A DNA stretch of 64,000 nt from Arthrobacter dokdonellae (lineage in GTDB: Bacteria > Actinomycetota > Actinomycetes > Actinomycetales > Micrococcaceae): contig NZ_CP029642.1 in NCBI RefSeq assembly GCF_003268655.1, forward strand, positions 310,001-374,000, in the 5' to 3' direction. Positions 16,916 through 25,629 of this stretch are shown one piece after another; position 1 is the stretch's first letter, and each line of letters opens with the position of its first letter. Both the position numbers and the translations under genes were made by a program. The notes under the pieces are model-generated. The model ran no database searches. It was given only the letters and a program-made list of their open reading frames with translations, and was not told where the DNA came from.

Positions 16916-17571
16916 TGGAGTGGTTTCTGGCCAACCTCGCGCAGGTCCTCTCGCTGACCGGGTCGCACCTGGTCCAGGCCGTGGTGCCACTGGCGCTCAG
17001 CGTTGTCATTGCCATCCCACTGGCTCAGCTGGCGCGGTTGAACAAGGCATTGGGCGCCTTCATCCTGTCGGTGGGATCGCTGCTCTACACGGTGCCGTCG
17101 CTGGCCTTGTTCGTGATCCTGCCGGGACTGCTGGGAACGAAGATCCTGGACTTTGCCAACATCATCGTGGCCCTGACGATTTACGCCGTCGCCCTACTGG
17201 TCCGCTCGACCTTGGACGCGCTTAATTCGGTCGACGACGGCATCCGCCAGGCGGCCAAGGCCATGGGGTTCAAGCCACTCCAGCGCTTCCTCGCCGTTGA
17301 CCTGCCGCTGTCCGTCCCGGTGCTGTTCGCCGGGCTGCGCGTCATCTCCGTCAGCAACATCTCCCTCGTCACCGTCGGCGCGCTCCTGGGCATCCCCAGC
17401 CTGGGCTTCTTCTTTACCGACGGGCTGCAGCGCAACTTCCCGACCGAGATTGTGGTGGGCATCATCGGAACCCTGGTCCTCGCCGTGGTCATGGACGTGC
17501 TTCTGGTGCTGCTCCAGCGGCTGCTGACGCCGTGGCTGCACACACCCAAGCTCGCGCAGGTGTCCGCATGA
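16915..17571 (+). CDS. opuCB: Osmoprotectant ABC transporter permease
   Basis: 218 residues with about six hydrophobic helices and the binding-protein-dependent permease EAA loop (DDGIRQAAKAMGFKPLQRFLAVDLPLSVPVLFAGLRV). Its ATG overlaps the ATPase stop (TGATG). Together with the next permease it forms the membrane channel. Confidence 0.92.
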   Translation: MEWFLANLAQVLSLTGSHLVQAVVPLALSVVIAIPLAQLARLNKALGAFILSVGSLLYTVPSLALFVILPGLLGTKILDFANIIVALTIYAVALLVRSTLDALNSVDDGIRQAAKAMGFKPLQRFLAVDLPLSVPVLFAGLRVISVSNISLVTVGALLGIPSLGFFFTDGLQRNFPTEIVVGIIGTLVLAVVMDVLLVLLQRLLTPWLHTPKLAQVSA

Positions 17572-18347
17572 GCCTGCCCGCCACCAGCTATTCGGCGACC
17601 AATCCGTTCGGCCAGGGCCTGCAGTGGCTCCAGGACGGGGCGAACTGGCAGGGGCCGATGGGCATCCCGCAGCGCATCGCCGAGCATCTGGGCTATACCG
17701 GCCTGGTGCTGCTGATCTCGCTCGCCATCGCGGTCCCCATCGGACTCTACGTGGGGCACACGGGCCGGGGACGCGTCGTCGTGGTTTCCCTGTCCGGAGT
17801 CCTGCGTGCCCTGCCCACCCTGGGCATCATGACCCTGTTTGCGCTCATGGCGACGTCGACGCTTTCACTCATGCCCGCAGTGTGGGCGCTGGTGCTGCTG
17901 GCCGTCCCGCCCATCCTGACAGGGACGTATGCCGGGATTTCCGCCGTCGAACCCGAAATTGTGGACTCCGCCCGCAGCATGGGCATGACCGAATGGCAGG
18001 TGCTGTTCCGGGTCGAGGTGCCCAACGGGCTGGCCGTGATGCTCGGCGGGTTCCGATCCGCCGTGCTGCAGGTGGTGGCCACCGTGGCCGTCGTGGCCTT
18101 CATCAGCCTCGGCGGGCTGGGCCGTTTCATCATTGACGGGCTGGCTGTGCAGGACTACGGTCAGGTGCTGGGCGGCGCGGTGGTGATCGCCGCCCTGGCG
18201 ATCGCCATTGACGCGCTCCTGGCATTGCTGCAGCGCGTTGCCGTTTCACCAGGATTACAAGAAGCCCGGCACCTTCCGGCCGACACCCCCACAGCCATCG
18301 CAGAACCAGCTACCGCAGAAACAGCCACCACAGGAGGAAAACCATGA
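17568..18347 (+). CDS. opuCD: Osmoprotectant ABC transporter permease, second
   Basis: 259 residues from ATG 17568, overlapping the preceding stop (ATGA). The EAA loop reads EIVDSARSMGMTEWQVLFRVEVPNGLAVMLGGFRS. About six helices plus a C-terminal Ala/Thr/Pro-rich tail of about 30 residues. A longer frame from 17532 would overlap the first permease far more and is not favoured. Confidence 0.92.
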   Translation: MSLPATSYSATNPFGQGLQWLQDGANWQGPMGIPQRIAEHLGYTGLVLLISLAIAVPIGLYVGHTGRGRVVVVSLSGVLRALPTLGIMTLFALMATSTLSLMPAVWALVLLAVPPILTGTYAGISAVEPEIVDSARSMGMTEWQVLFRVEVPNGLAVMLGGFRSAVLQVVATVAVVAFISLGGLGRFIIDGLAVQDYGQVLGGAVVIAALAIAIDALLALLQRVAVSPGLQEARHLPADTPTAIAEPATAETATTGGKP

Positions 18348-19297
18348 CTCACAATTCCCGACCCGCCCGCAGGGTCGTCTTGGGTGCAGCCGCGGGGCTG
18401 TCCGTCCTGCTGGCGGCCACGGCCTGCAGCGGCAGCCCGCTCACCGCCAACAGCTCCACGGGCGCCACCGGCGGCACCGGAAGCTCCGGGTCCGTGGTGG
18501 TGGGCTCCGCCAACTTCCCGGAGAGCGCCACCATCGCCGAGATTTATGCCGGCGCGCTCAATGCGGCAGGCGTCAATGCCACCACCAAGCTGAACATCGG
18601 CGCGCGCGAGGTCTACGTCAAGGCGGTGGAGGACGGCTCCATCGACGTCGTGCCCGACTACACCGGCAACCTTCTGGGGTATCTGGACCCCAAGACCACC
18701 GCCACCACGCCGGAAGAAGTCGTGGCGGCGCTGCCCAAGGTGATGCCCTCAGGGCTTTCCGTCCTCGACCCTGCGAAGGCGGAGGACAAGGACGCCATGG
18801 TGGTCACGGCCGAGACCGCCGCCAAGTACCACCTGAAGTCACTCGACGACCTCGCCAAGGTCTGCAGCCAGCTCACCCTCGGCGCCCCGCCGGAATTCCA
18901 GACCCGCCCCTACGGGCTGCCCGGGCTGAAGGCAAAGTACAACTGCGTCCCGGCCAAGTTCACCCCGATCAGCGACGGCGGCGGCCCCCTGACCGTCAAG
19001 GCGCTGTTGAACAATGACGTCCAGGTGGCGGACATCTTCACCACGTCCCCCGCGATCCCCGAGAACAAGCTGGTGGTCCTGAGCGACCCCAAGAACAACT
19101 GGCTGGCCCAGCAGGTGGTTCCGCTGATCAAGACGGACAGGCTCAACGACGCGGCCAAGATGGCGCTGGGCCAAATTTCCGGGCTGCTCACCACCGAGGA
19201 CCTCATCGCCCTGAACACCGAGGTCAGCGGCCCCAAGAAGATGGATCCCAAGGACGCCGCGGCCGCCTGGCTGAAGGACAAGGGCATCACCAAATAA
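18344..19297 (+). CDS. opuCC: Osmoprotectant-binding lipoprotein
   Basis: 317 residues. Signal peptide with lipobox (LLAATAC, Cys28), Ser/Thr/Gly linker, then an OpuAC-type binding domain (VVVGSANFPESATIAEIYA, VYVKAVEDGSIDVVPDYTGNL). It captures betaine-like solutes outside the membrane and delivers them to the permeases. AGGAGG precedes the start, which overlaps the permease stop (ATGA); the strong site fits the need for excess binding protein. Confidence 0.94.
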   Translation: MTHNSRPARRVVLGAAAGLSVLLAATACSGSPLTANSSTGATGGTGSSGSVVVGSANFPESATIAEIYAGALNAAGVNATTKLNIGAREVYVKAVEDGSIDVVPDYTGNLLGYLDPKTTATTPEEVVAALPKVMPSGLSVLDPAKAEDKDAMVVTAETAAKYHLKSLDDLAKVCSQLTLGAPPEFQTRPYGLPGLKAKYNCVPAKFTPISDGGGPLTVKALLNNDVQVADIFTTSPAIPENKLVVLSDPKNNWLAQQVVPLIKTDRLNDAAKMALGQISGLLTTEDLIALNTEVSGPKKMDPKDAAAAWLKDKGITK

Positions 19298-19306
19298 GGA
19301 GCTGTC

Positions 19307-20779
19307 ATGACTTCGCCTGTGACAACCGTTGACGTTGTAGTGCTCGGCATGGGGCCCGGAGGCGAGGCGGTTGCCGGGGAACTGGCCGCGGCCGGGCTGT
19401 CCGTGGTGGGCGTGGAATCCCGGCTGGTGGGCGGGGAATGCCCCTACTTTGGGTGCATCCCCTCCAAAATGATGATCCGTGCGGCCAACGCGCTGGCCGA
19501 GGCCCGCCGGGTGCCCGGGCTGGCCGGGCGGTCCTCCGTGGAGCCTGATTTTTCCGTGGTGGCACGGCGGATCCGGGACGAGGCCACCGACGACTGGGAC
19601 GACGCCGTTGCCGCCAGGCGCTTCACCGACAAGGGAGGGCATCTGGTCCGCGGCACCGGCCGGCTGTCCGGCCCCCGGCAGGTCACCGTCGCCATGAACG
19701 ACGGCGGCGAGGCCACCTTCGCGGGCCGCCTGGCCGTAGTGCTCAATCCCGGCACCGATCCCGCCGTGCCGCCCATCCCCGGACTGGCCGGCACCCCCCT
19801 GTGGACCAATCGGGAGGCCCTGCGGGCCGAGGAGGCGCCGGCGTCGCTCATGGTGCTGGGCGGCGGCCCGATCGGCGTTGAGCTGGCACAAGCATTTGCG
19901 CGTTTTGGCACCCACGTCACGGTGGTGGCGCGCGGTCCGCGGCTGGTGCCGCGCGAGGAGCCCGAGGCCTCTGAACTGCTGGCGGACGTGTTCCGCGGCG
20001 AGGGCATCGACGTGCTGCTCAACACGGACACGACGGCTGTCTCCCACTCCCCCGGCGGTTTCACGGTGGAGTTGTCCACAGGCGGTCCGGACGACGCCGG
20101 TCCTTCCGTTTCGCAGTTGACCGTTGAGAAGTTACTGGTCGCCGCGGGCCGGACATCGACGCTGGGTGCCTTGTCCCTGGACGCCGCGGGCATCGCCTGG
20201 GACGGGAAAAACGCGCCCGGAGTGGACGGCCACCTGCAAATGGCGGAGGGGCTGTATCTCATGGGCGACGCGGCCGGGGCCGGGGCATTCACCCACCTGT
20301 CGATGTATCACGCGAACATCGTGGCCGGGCACATCCTGGCCCGGCAGGACGCGGGCAGGCAGGACGCGGGCCGGCAGGACGCGGGACGGGAGGACGCGGG
20401 CCGGGACCGGGGCACCACCGAGTCACACGCCGTGCCCCGCGTGACGTTCACGGACCCGGAGATTGGCGCCGTCGGCCTGACGGAACGCCAGGCGCGGGAG
20501 GCCGGGCTGGACGTCCGGACCGGATTCACGGACCTGGCCGATTCCACCCGCGGCTGGATCCATCAGGCGCAGGGCTTCATCAAGCTCGTGGCGGACGCGG
20601 ACAGGGGCACCCTGGTGGGCGCGGCCGCCGTCGGGCCGTCCGGCGGGGAGGTCCTGTCCATGCTGGCGCTGGCCGTGCACGCCCGCGTGCCCGTGGCCAC
20701 GCTGAGGACGATGATCTACGCCTACCCCACGTTCCACCGCGCCGTTGAATCAGCCCTGGCGGACCTCCAACCCCGTTGA
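19307..20779 (+). CDS. FAD-dependent pyridine nucleotide-disulfide oxidoreductase (Lpd/MerA-like)
   Basis: 490 residues. N-terminal FAD motif LGMGPGGEAVAGELAAAG, redox disulfide GGECPYFGCIPSK (Cys45, Cys50), NAD(P) motif VLGGGPIGVELAQAFARFG and the C-terminal dimerisation domain. The usual catalytic HPT near the C-terminus is YPT here (IYAYPTFHRAVESAL), so it is not a standard dihydrolipoamide dehydrogenase; mycothione or other thiol reductases remain possible. It starts 9 bp after the osmoprotectant lipoprotein with its own AAGGAG, so it may be co-transcribed. A Gln/Asp/Ala/Gly-rich insert of tandem RQDAG repeats lies at about 346-366. Confidence 0.87.
   Translation: MTSPVTTVDVVVLGMGPGGEAVAGELAAAGLSVVGVESRLVGGECPYFGCIPSKMMIRAANALAEARRVPGLAGRSSVEPDFSVVARRIRDEATDDWDDAVAARRFTDKGGHLVRGTGRLSGPRQVTVAMNDGGEATFAGRLAVVLNPGTDPAVPPIPGLAGTPLWTNREALRAEEAPASLMVLGGGPIGVELAQAFARFGTHVTVVARGPRLVPREEPEASELLADVFRGEGIDVLLNTDTTAVSHSPGGFTVELSTGGPDDAGPSVSQLTVEKLLVAAGRTSTLGALSLDAAGIAWDGKNAPGVDGHLQMAEGLYLMGDAAGAGAFTHLSMYHANIVAGHILARQDAGRQDAGRQDAGREDAGRDRGTTESHAVPRVTFTDPEIGAVGLTERQAREAGLDVRTGFTDLADSTRGWIHQAQGFIKLVADADRGTLVGAAAVGPSGGEVLSMLALAVHARVPVATLRTMIYAYPTFHRAVESALADLQPR
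20342..20401 (+). repeat. In-frame 15-bp tandem repeat within the oxidoreductase gene
   Basis: Four units of (C/A)GG(C/G)AGGACGCGGG(C/A), giving the peptide repeat RQDAG RQDAG RQDAG REDAG. A multiple of three, so copy-number change keeps the frame. Confidence 0.85.
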
Positions 20780-20827
20780 CGTTCGAGATCACCACCTCCC
20801 GCCCCGTCGAAGTTCGAGATCACCACC
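20775..20827 (+). repeat. 31-bp-phased repeat pair (family B)
   Basis: GTTGACGTTCGAGATCACC at 20775 and GTCGAAGTTCGAGATCACC at 20806, 31 bp apart, separated by TCCCGCCCC. The first copy overlaps the oxidoreductase stop codon; the pair lies between two convergent genes. Confidence 0.85.
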
Positions 20828-20831
20828 TCTT

Positions 20832-21935
20832 TCAGCGCAAAGCGAGAACCGCCCTGCGCACGGCGGCGCTGAGCTGCATGCCGCGGCCGGCGGTGGCTCC
20901 CTCCTCGTTCCACGCCGGGACGTAGCCAAATCCGATCCCGTACAGGGGATCGGCAAAGCCCAAAGCCGCGTTGGCGCCGTCGTGCCCGAAGGCCTGCGCG
21001 CTGCCAAAATCCATGCGCGGGTGCGACTTCATGAACGTGATGGCGAACGCGCTGGTGTCGCAAAAGACCCTGTCGAGGCCCCAGACCTGCTCCTGGGACA
21101 TGGTGGCGACGGTTTCGGCCGACAGGTAGGCGGGCAGCCCGTCCACGCCGGTGATGGCACCGGCATAGACGCGGGCCAGGCCGTCGGCCGATCCCACGCC
21201 GGCGCCACTGCAGCTGCCCGCTGCGCGGACACTGCGAATGTTGGGCAGCCCCAGCAGGTTGCCGGCCTGGACGTTGCCGGACATGCCCGCGATGGAGTGA
21301 GGGTCCAGGAAGCCCGCCGGGGGTTCGTCGGCGAAGCGGACGGGACGGAAGCGCGGCTCCTCGGATTCAGGCAGGCCCAGGAACATGTCCGCGGAATAGG
21401 GCTCTCGGATCCGCCGGTTGTACAGGTCCTGCAGCCGCTCGCCCGTGACCCTGCGGCATAGCTCCTCCAGGAACACGCCCATGGTCAGGGCGTGGTAGCC
21501 GAAGGTCACGCTGCCGGGACGCCACAGCGGAGCCATGCCGGCGAGCCGGTCCGCGACGGCGGGAAGGTCATTGTATTCCTCCATGGCGAAGCCTCCCTGC
21601 ACGCCCACCAGCCCGGCCTGGTGGGAGAGCAGTTCACGGACCAGGATGCCGCCCTTGCCATGGCGGGCAAACTCGGGCCAGTAGGAGGCCACGGGGGCAT
21701 CGACGTCGATGAGGCCGTCCTGGACCAGCAGGCTGAAGGCCAGGGCGGCCACGCCCTTCGAGCAGGAGAACACGCCCGTCAGCGAGTCGGCCGACGAATC
21801 CGGTCCGCCCACCACGTCCACCACCTTCACGCCGTCGCGGTAGACCGCCAGCTGGGCGCTGTAGGCGGGATCGGCGTCAAGCATTGAGTCAAAAAGCCTG
21901 CGGACGGAGGCGAATTCATCGGTGGCAAAGTTCAT
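20832..21935 (-). CDS. Serine hydrolase of the class C beta-lactamase/esterase family
   Basis: 367 residues. FSCSKGV supplies the SXXK pair (Ser57, Lys60), with SYWPEF in the place of the YXN motif and LLSHQAGL further on, all typical of EstB-like esterases rather than true beta-lactamases. No signal peptide, so it is cytoplasmic and probably an esterase. It ends 5 bp from the family B repeat. TAGAGT lies 6 nt before the start codon (leaderless). Confidence 0.88.
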   Translation of the reverse strand: MNFATDEFASVRRLFDSMLDADPAYSAQLAVYRDGVKVVDVVGGPDSSADSLTGVFSCSKGVAALAFSLLVQDGLIDVDAPVASYWPEFARHGKGGILVRELLSHQAGLVGVQGGFAMEEYNDLPAVADRLAGMAPLWRPGSVTFGYHALTMGVFLEELCRRVTGERLQDLYNRRIREPYSADMFLGLPESEEPRFRPVRFADEPPAGFLDPHSIAGMSGNVQAGNLLGLPNIRSVRAAGSCSGAGVGSADGLARVYAGAITGVDGLPAYLSAETVATMSQEQVWGLDRVFCDTSAFAITFMKSHPRMDFGSAQAFGHDGANAALGFADPLYGIGFGYVPAWNEEGATAGRGMQLSAAVRRAVLALR

Positions 21936-21941
21936 GGGACC

Positions 21942-21947
21942 ACTCTA
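21942..21947 (-). promoter_or_regulatory. -10 box of leaderless serine hydrolase transcript
   Basis: TAGAGT (minus), 6 nt before ATG 21935. Confidence 0.5.
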
Positions 21948-22011
21948 GGGAACAAGCGGCGCACCCCTGCGCACCGCGCCGGATGCCCGCCGACGCACAC
22001 AAGGCCGCCAC

Positions 22012-22017
22012 TAGACT
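22012..22017 (+). promoter_or_regulatory. Candidate -10 box of alpha-mannosidase
   Basis: TAGACT, about 44 nt before ATG 22061; a leadered transcript is expected. Confidence 0.35.
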
Positions 22018-22060
22018 AAAGCTTCAAGTACCGCCCGTCCGCTCTGGAAGGCAGCTACGC

Positions 22061-25000
22061 ATGCATGACAAGCACACCTTGATCGAGAACCGCCTCAAGC
22101 GTGTCCTGGCGGAACGGATCCTGCCCGCCGTCCACACCCCGGTGGCGCAGCTGGACCTGACGGCTTGGCATGTGGAGGGCGGCGCGGGGGAACCCGTTGA
22201 CCCGGCCGTTGCGTTGGGGCTTAGCGGGCAGGATGCGTCCGCCCAGAGCGGCGCCATGGACGACGACGGTCCCTCCTTTGCGCCGTTCGCTGTCGGCCAG
22301 GCGTGGGGCCCGGCCTGGGGCACCAGCTGGATCCACCTCACCGGAACCGTCCCGCCGGAAGCCGCGGAGCACAAGGTGGAACTGGTGGTCGACCTGGGAT
22401 TCAGCCAGTCGTGGCCGGGCTTCCAGGCCGAGGGGCTCGTGTACCGCCCGGACGGCACCGCGGTCAAGGCCCTGAACCCCCTGAACACCTGGATTCCGGT
22501 GGCGGACAGCGCTTTGGGCGGCGAACAAATCGACCTCTACGTCGAGGCGGCCGCCAACCCGTTTGTGTTCACGGACAACCCCTTTGTGCCCACCGGACTG
22601 GGCGAAAAATCAACGGCTGGCCCGGAACCGCGTTACACGATGGCCCGGGCCGACATCAACATTTTCAACAGCGACGTCTGGGAACTGGTGCAGGACCTGG
22701 AGGTGCTGGAGCAGCTGGCGGCCGAACTGGAACTGGGCAACCCGCGGCGCTGGGACATCCTCTACGCCCTGGAGCGCGCGCTCGACGCCGTTTCCCTCAC
22801 GGACGTTCCCGGAACCGCGGCAGCCGCACGGTCCGAACTGAAGCAGGTGCTGGCCCGTCCGGCCCATGCCAGCGCCCACCAACTCAGCGCCGTCGGCCAC
22901 GCACACATCGACTCGGCCTGGCTGTGGCCCCTGCGCGAGACGGTGCGGAAGGTGGCCCGCACGGCGTCGAACGTGGTGAACCTGCTGGCGGACCACCCCG
23001 AGCTGAAGTACGCCATGTCCTCCGCGCAGCAGTATGAATGGCTCAAGGAACAGCGCCCCGGGGTCTACGCGCGGGTCAAGGACGCCGTGGCGGAGGGCCG
23101 GTTCGTCCCGGTGGGCGGCATGTGGGTCGAATCCGACACCAACATGGTCGGCTCGGAGGCCATGGCCCGCCAGTTCAGCTACGGGCAGCGGTTCTTCCGC
23201 GACAACTTCGGCATCCAGTGCCAGGAGGTGTGGCTGCCCGACTCCTTTGGCTATTCCGCCGCCCTGCCCCAAATAGTGAAGCTGGCCGGCGCCAAGTGGT
23301 TCCTGACCCAGAAGATCTCCTGGAACACCGTCAACAAGTTCCCGCACCACACCTTCAACTGGGAGGGCATTGACGGCACCCGGGTGTTTACGCACTTCCC
23401 GCCCGTGGACACGTACAACTCCCAACTCTCCGGCGCCGAGCTGGCGCACGCCGTGCGGAATTTCCGCGACAAGGGCGCCGCATCCCGGTCGCTGGTGCCG
23501 TTTGGCTGGGGCGACGGCGGAGGGGGTCCCACGCGCGAGATGCTGGCGCGGGCGCGCCGCACCCAAAACCTGGAGGGTTCTGCGCAGGTCGCGATTGCCT
23601 CGCCGGCGGAGTTCTTCGCCGCGGCTGAAGCCGAATATCCGCACGCTCCGGTCTGGAAGGGCGAGCTGTACCTGGAGTTGCACCGCGGCACCTACACTTC
23701 CCAGGCGCTGACCAAGCAGGGCAACCGCCGCAGCGAGCACCTGCTGCGCGAGGCCGAACTGTGGAGCGCCACCGCCGCGGTGCGCGGCCTGCTCGACTAC
23801 CCGTACGCCGAGCTGGACAGGCTCTGGAAGCTGGTGCTGCTCCACCAGTTCCACGACATCCTGCCCGGCTCCTCCATCGCCTGGGTGCACCGCGAGGCCG
23901 CCGAACGGTACGCCGAAATCGCCACCGACCTTAACGCGATCATCAGCCCGGCGCTGCTCGCGCTGGCGCCCCCGGCACCGGACCTCCAGCCGGGCGCGGA
24001 GGCGGACCCCCAACCGCTCCCCAACCTCGCAAGTCCTGCCGGGGATCCCTTGCGCGCGGAGCGGGATCCCGCGGGCTACACGCTCTTCAACGCCTCGCCC
24101 TACCCGCGCCGCGGCATTGCCCCGCTCAGCGCCGGCGTCCCGGCGCCAGCCGCGGGAGGGGTGACGGTGGAGCGGGACGGTGCAGACGTCGTCGTACATA
24201 ACGGGCTCATCAGCGTCCGCTTCGGCGCGGACGGCGTGATCGGCTCGATCCTGGACGTGGCCGCGGACCGCGAGCTGGTGCCGGCCGGGCAGGGCGCCAA
24301 CCTGCTGCAGCTGCACGCCGATTTCCCCAACATGTGGGACGCGTGGGACATTGACGAGTTTTACAAGAACACCGTCACGGACATCCGCGGGCTCGATTCG
24401 ATGGAGGTGGTTGTGGAGGACGGAAGCGCCGAGATCACCATCAAAAGATCATTCCGCAATTCGCATATGTCCCAACGCGTACGCATCGCCCCGGACTCGA
24501 AGACCATCGTCGTCTACAACGAAGTCGACTGGCATGAGCGGGAGACGCTGCTCAAGGCCGCGTTCCCTCTTGACGTGCACGCGGATCATGCGCGGTTTGA
24601 GACGCAGTATGGGCACATTCAGCGTGCCACGCATGAGAACACCTCATGGGACAACGCCCGCTTTGAGGTGTGCGCGCACCGCTGGGTGCATGTGGGCGAA
24701 CCCGGTTTCGGCGCGGCGGTTGTCAATGACTCCACCTACGGGCACGACGTTTCCCGCCACCCCGGGCGCAACGGGTCCAGCTTCACCACTGTTCGGCTGT
24801 CCCTGCTGCGCGGGCCGCGCTTCCCCGATCCGGAGACGGACCAGGGCCGGCATTCCTTCACTTACGGGCTCGTGGTGGGGGCCGACGTGCAGGAGGCCGT
24901 GGCCGCCGGCTACGCGCTGAACCTTCCATGGCGCGGCGTGCCGGCCGATGGCACCGCCGTCGAGCCCGTCGTCAGCACCGACTCGCGGGCCGCGCTGATT

Positions 25001-25240
25001 GAATGCGTCAAATTGGCCGACGACCGCAGCGGCGACGTCATCGTGCGCCTCTATGAGCCGCTGGGCGCCCGGGCATCGGTGGGCCTGAAGGCGTCCTTTG
25101 CCGTGGCCTCCGTGGCGGAAAACAACCTCCTGGAGCAGCCATACGACGCCGGATCGCTCACCTTTGCGGACGGGCGCATCAGCGTGGCGCTGCGCCCGTT
25201 CCAGATCCTCACGCTCAGGCTGCAGCGCGCGGGCGGTTGA
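22061..25240 (+). CDS. GH38 class II alpha-mannosidase
   Basis: 1059 residues, the family length. Catalytic signatures: GHAHIDSAWLWPLRET (zinc His and Asp), EVWLPDSFGYSAALPQI (nucleophile Asp), FHDILPGSSI (zinc His). It cleaves alpha-mannosides from glycans, in the cytoplasm since no signal is seen. ATG 22061 is used because the protein begins there in family alignments (LIENRLKRVLAERI); the frame is open further upstream to 21884 but overlaps the divergent hydrolase. A Pro/Gly-rich stretch near residue 640-670 separates the catalytic and C-terminal beta domains. The adjacent debranching-like enzyme suggests a glycan-use context. Confidence 0.93.
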   Translation: MHDKHTLIENRLKRVLAERILPAVHTPVAQLDLTAWHVEGGAGEPVDPAVALGLSGQDASAQSGAMDDDGPSFAPFAVGQAWGPAWGTSWIHLTGTVPPEAAEHKVELVVDLGFSQSWPGFQAEGLVYRPDGTAVKALNPLNTWIPVADSALGGEQIDLYVEAAANPFVFTDNPFVPTGLGEKSTAGPEPRYTMARADINIFNSDVWELVQDLEVLEQLAAELELGNPRRWDILYALERALDAVSLTDVPGTAAAARSELKQVLARPAHASAHQLSAVGHAHIDSAWLWPLRETVRKVARTASNVVNLLADHPELKYAMSSAQQYEWLKEQRPGVYARVKDAVAEGRFVPVGGMWVESDTNMVGSEAMARQFSYGQRFFRDNFGIQCQEVWLPDSFGYSAALPQIVKLAGAKWFLTQKISWNTVNKFPHHTFNWEGIDGTRVFTHFPPVDTYNSQLSGAELAHAVRNFRDKGAASRSLVPFGWGDGGGGPTREMLARARRTQNLEGSAQVAIASPAEFFAAAEAEYPHAPVWKGELYLELHRGTYTSQALTKQGNRRSEHLLREAELWSATAAVRGLLDYPYAELDRLWKLVLLHQFHDILPGSSIAWVHREAAERYAEIATDLNAIISPALLALAPPAPDLQPGAEADPQPLPNLASPAGDPLRAERDPAGYTLFNASPYPRRGIAPLSAGVPAPAAGGVTVERDGADVVVHNGLISVRFGADGVIGSILDVAADRELVPAGQGANLLQLHADFPNMWDAWDIDEFYKNTVTDIRGLDSMEVVVEDGSAEITIKRSFRNSHMSQRVRIAPDSKTIVVYNEVDWHERETLLKAAFPLDVHADHARFETQYGHIQRATHENTSWDNARFEVCAHRWVHVGEPGFGAAVVNDSTYGHDVSRHPGRNGSSFTTVRLSLLRGPRFPDPETDQGRHSFTYGLVVGADVQEAVAAGYALNLPWRGVPADGTAVEPVVSTDSRAALIECVKLADDRSGDVIVRLYEPLGARASVGLKASFAVASVAENNLLEQPYDAGSLTFADGRISVALRPFQILTLRLQRAGG

Positions 25241-25629
25241 GCTGGGGTTTCGGGCTTGGGTTCCAGGCCCTTCCGGTGATTGAGCCTGCCGAAATCAGGC
25301 CGGCGCCGGTCGTCGTTGGCGCGGGACGTCTCCGGGTGGACAGCGCCGGGCGCCTCGCGCCGCAGAATTTCCCTCGAATGGACAGCATTGGCGACCTGGG
25401 CGGGCTGCCGTGCCGCCAGAGTTGTACAGTGGAGGAACTTCCCGCTTGGCGCCTGGCACTGCTGGCGCTACCTCCGTGCCGTCTGTGGTGCCTGGCCACT
25501 GTTGCCGGATCTGCAGGAGCGTTTCGCAAAAGTCCCCCGGATCTGCAGGAGCGTCTGTGAAGGGGGAGCCGGTTTGGGCCGCCCTCAGCGTCCGCCCGGC
25601 CGCGGGCGTCGGGGCGCACGCCGGGCCCA
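25241..25629. other. Intergenic region between convergent GH genes, repeat-filled
   Basis: 389 bp with no credible gene. It contains GGTGATTGAGCCTGCCGAA (25275), close to the common actinobacterial TGGTTGAGCTTGTCGAA motif, then CCAGAGTTGTACAGTGGAG (25416) shared with the 14.4 kb relic region, then family A repeats at 25511. Confidence 0.6.
25511..25554 (+). repeat. 32-bp-phased repeat pair (family A)
   Basis: CTGCAGGAGCGT at 25511 and 25543, exactly 32 bp apart, in the opposite orientation to the 10.7 kb array. The 20-bp interval ends in CCGGAT, which also precedes the first core. Confidence 0.85.
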
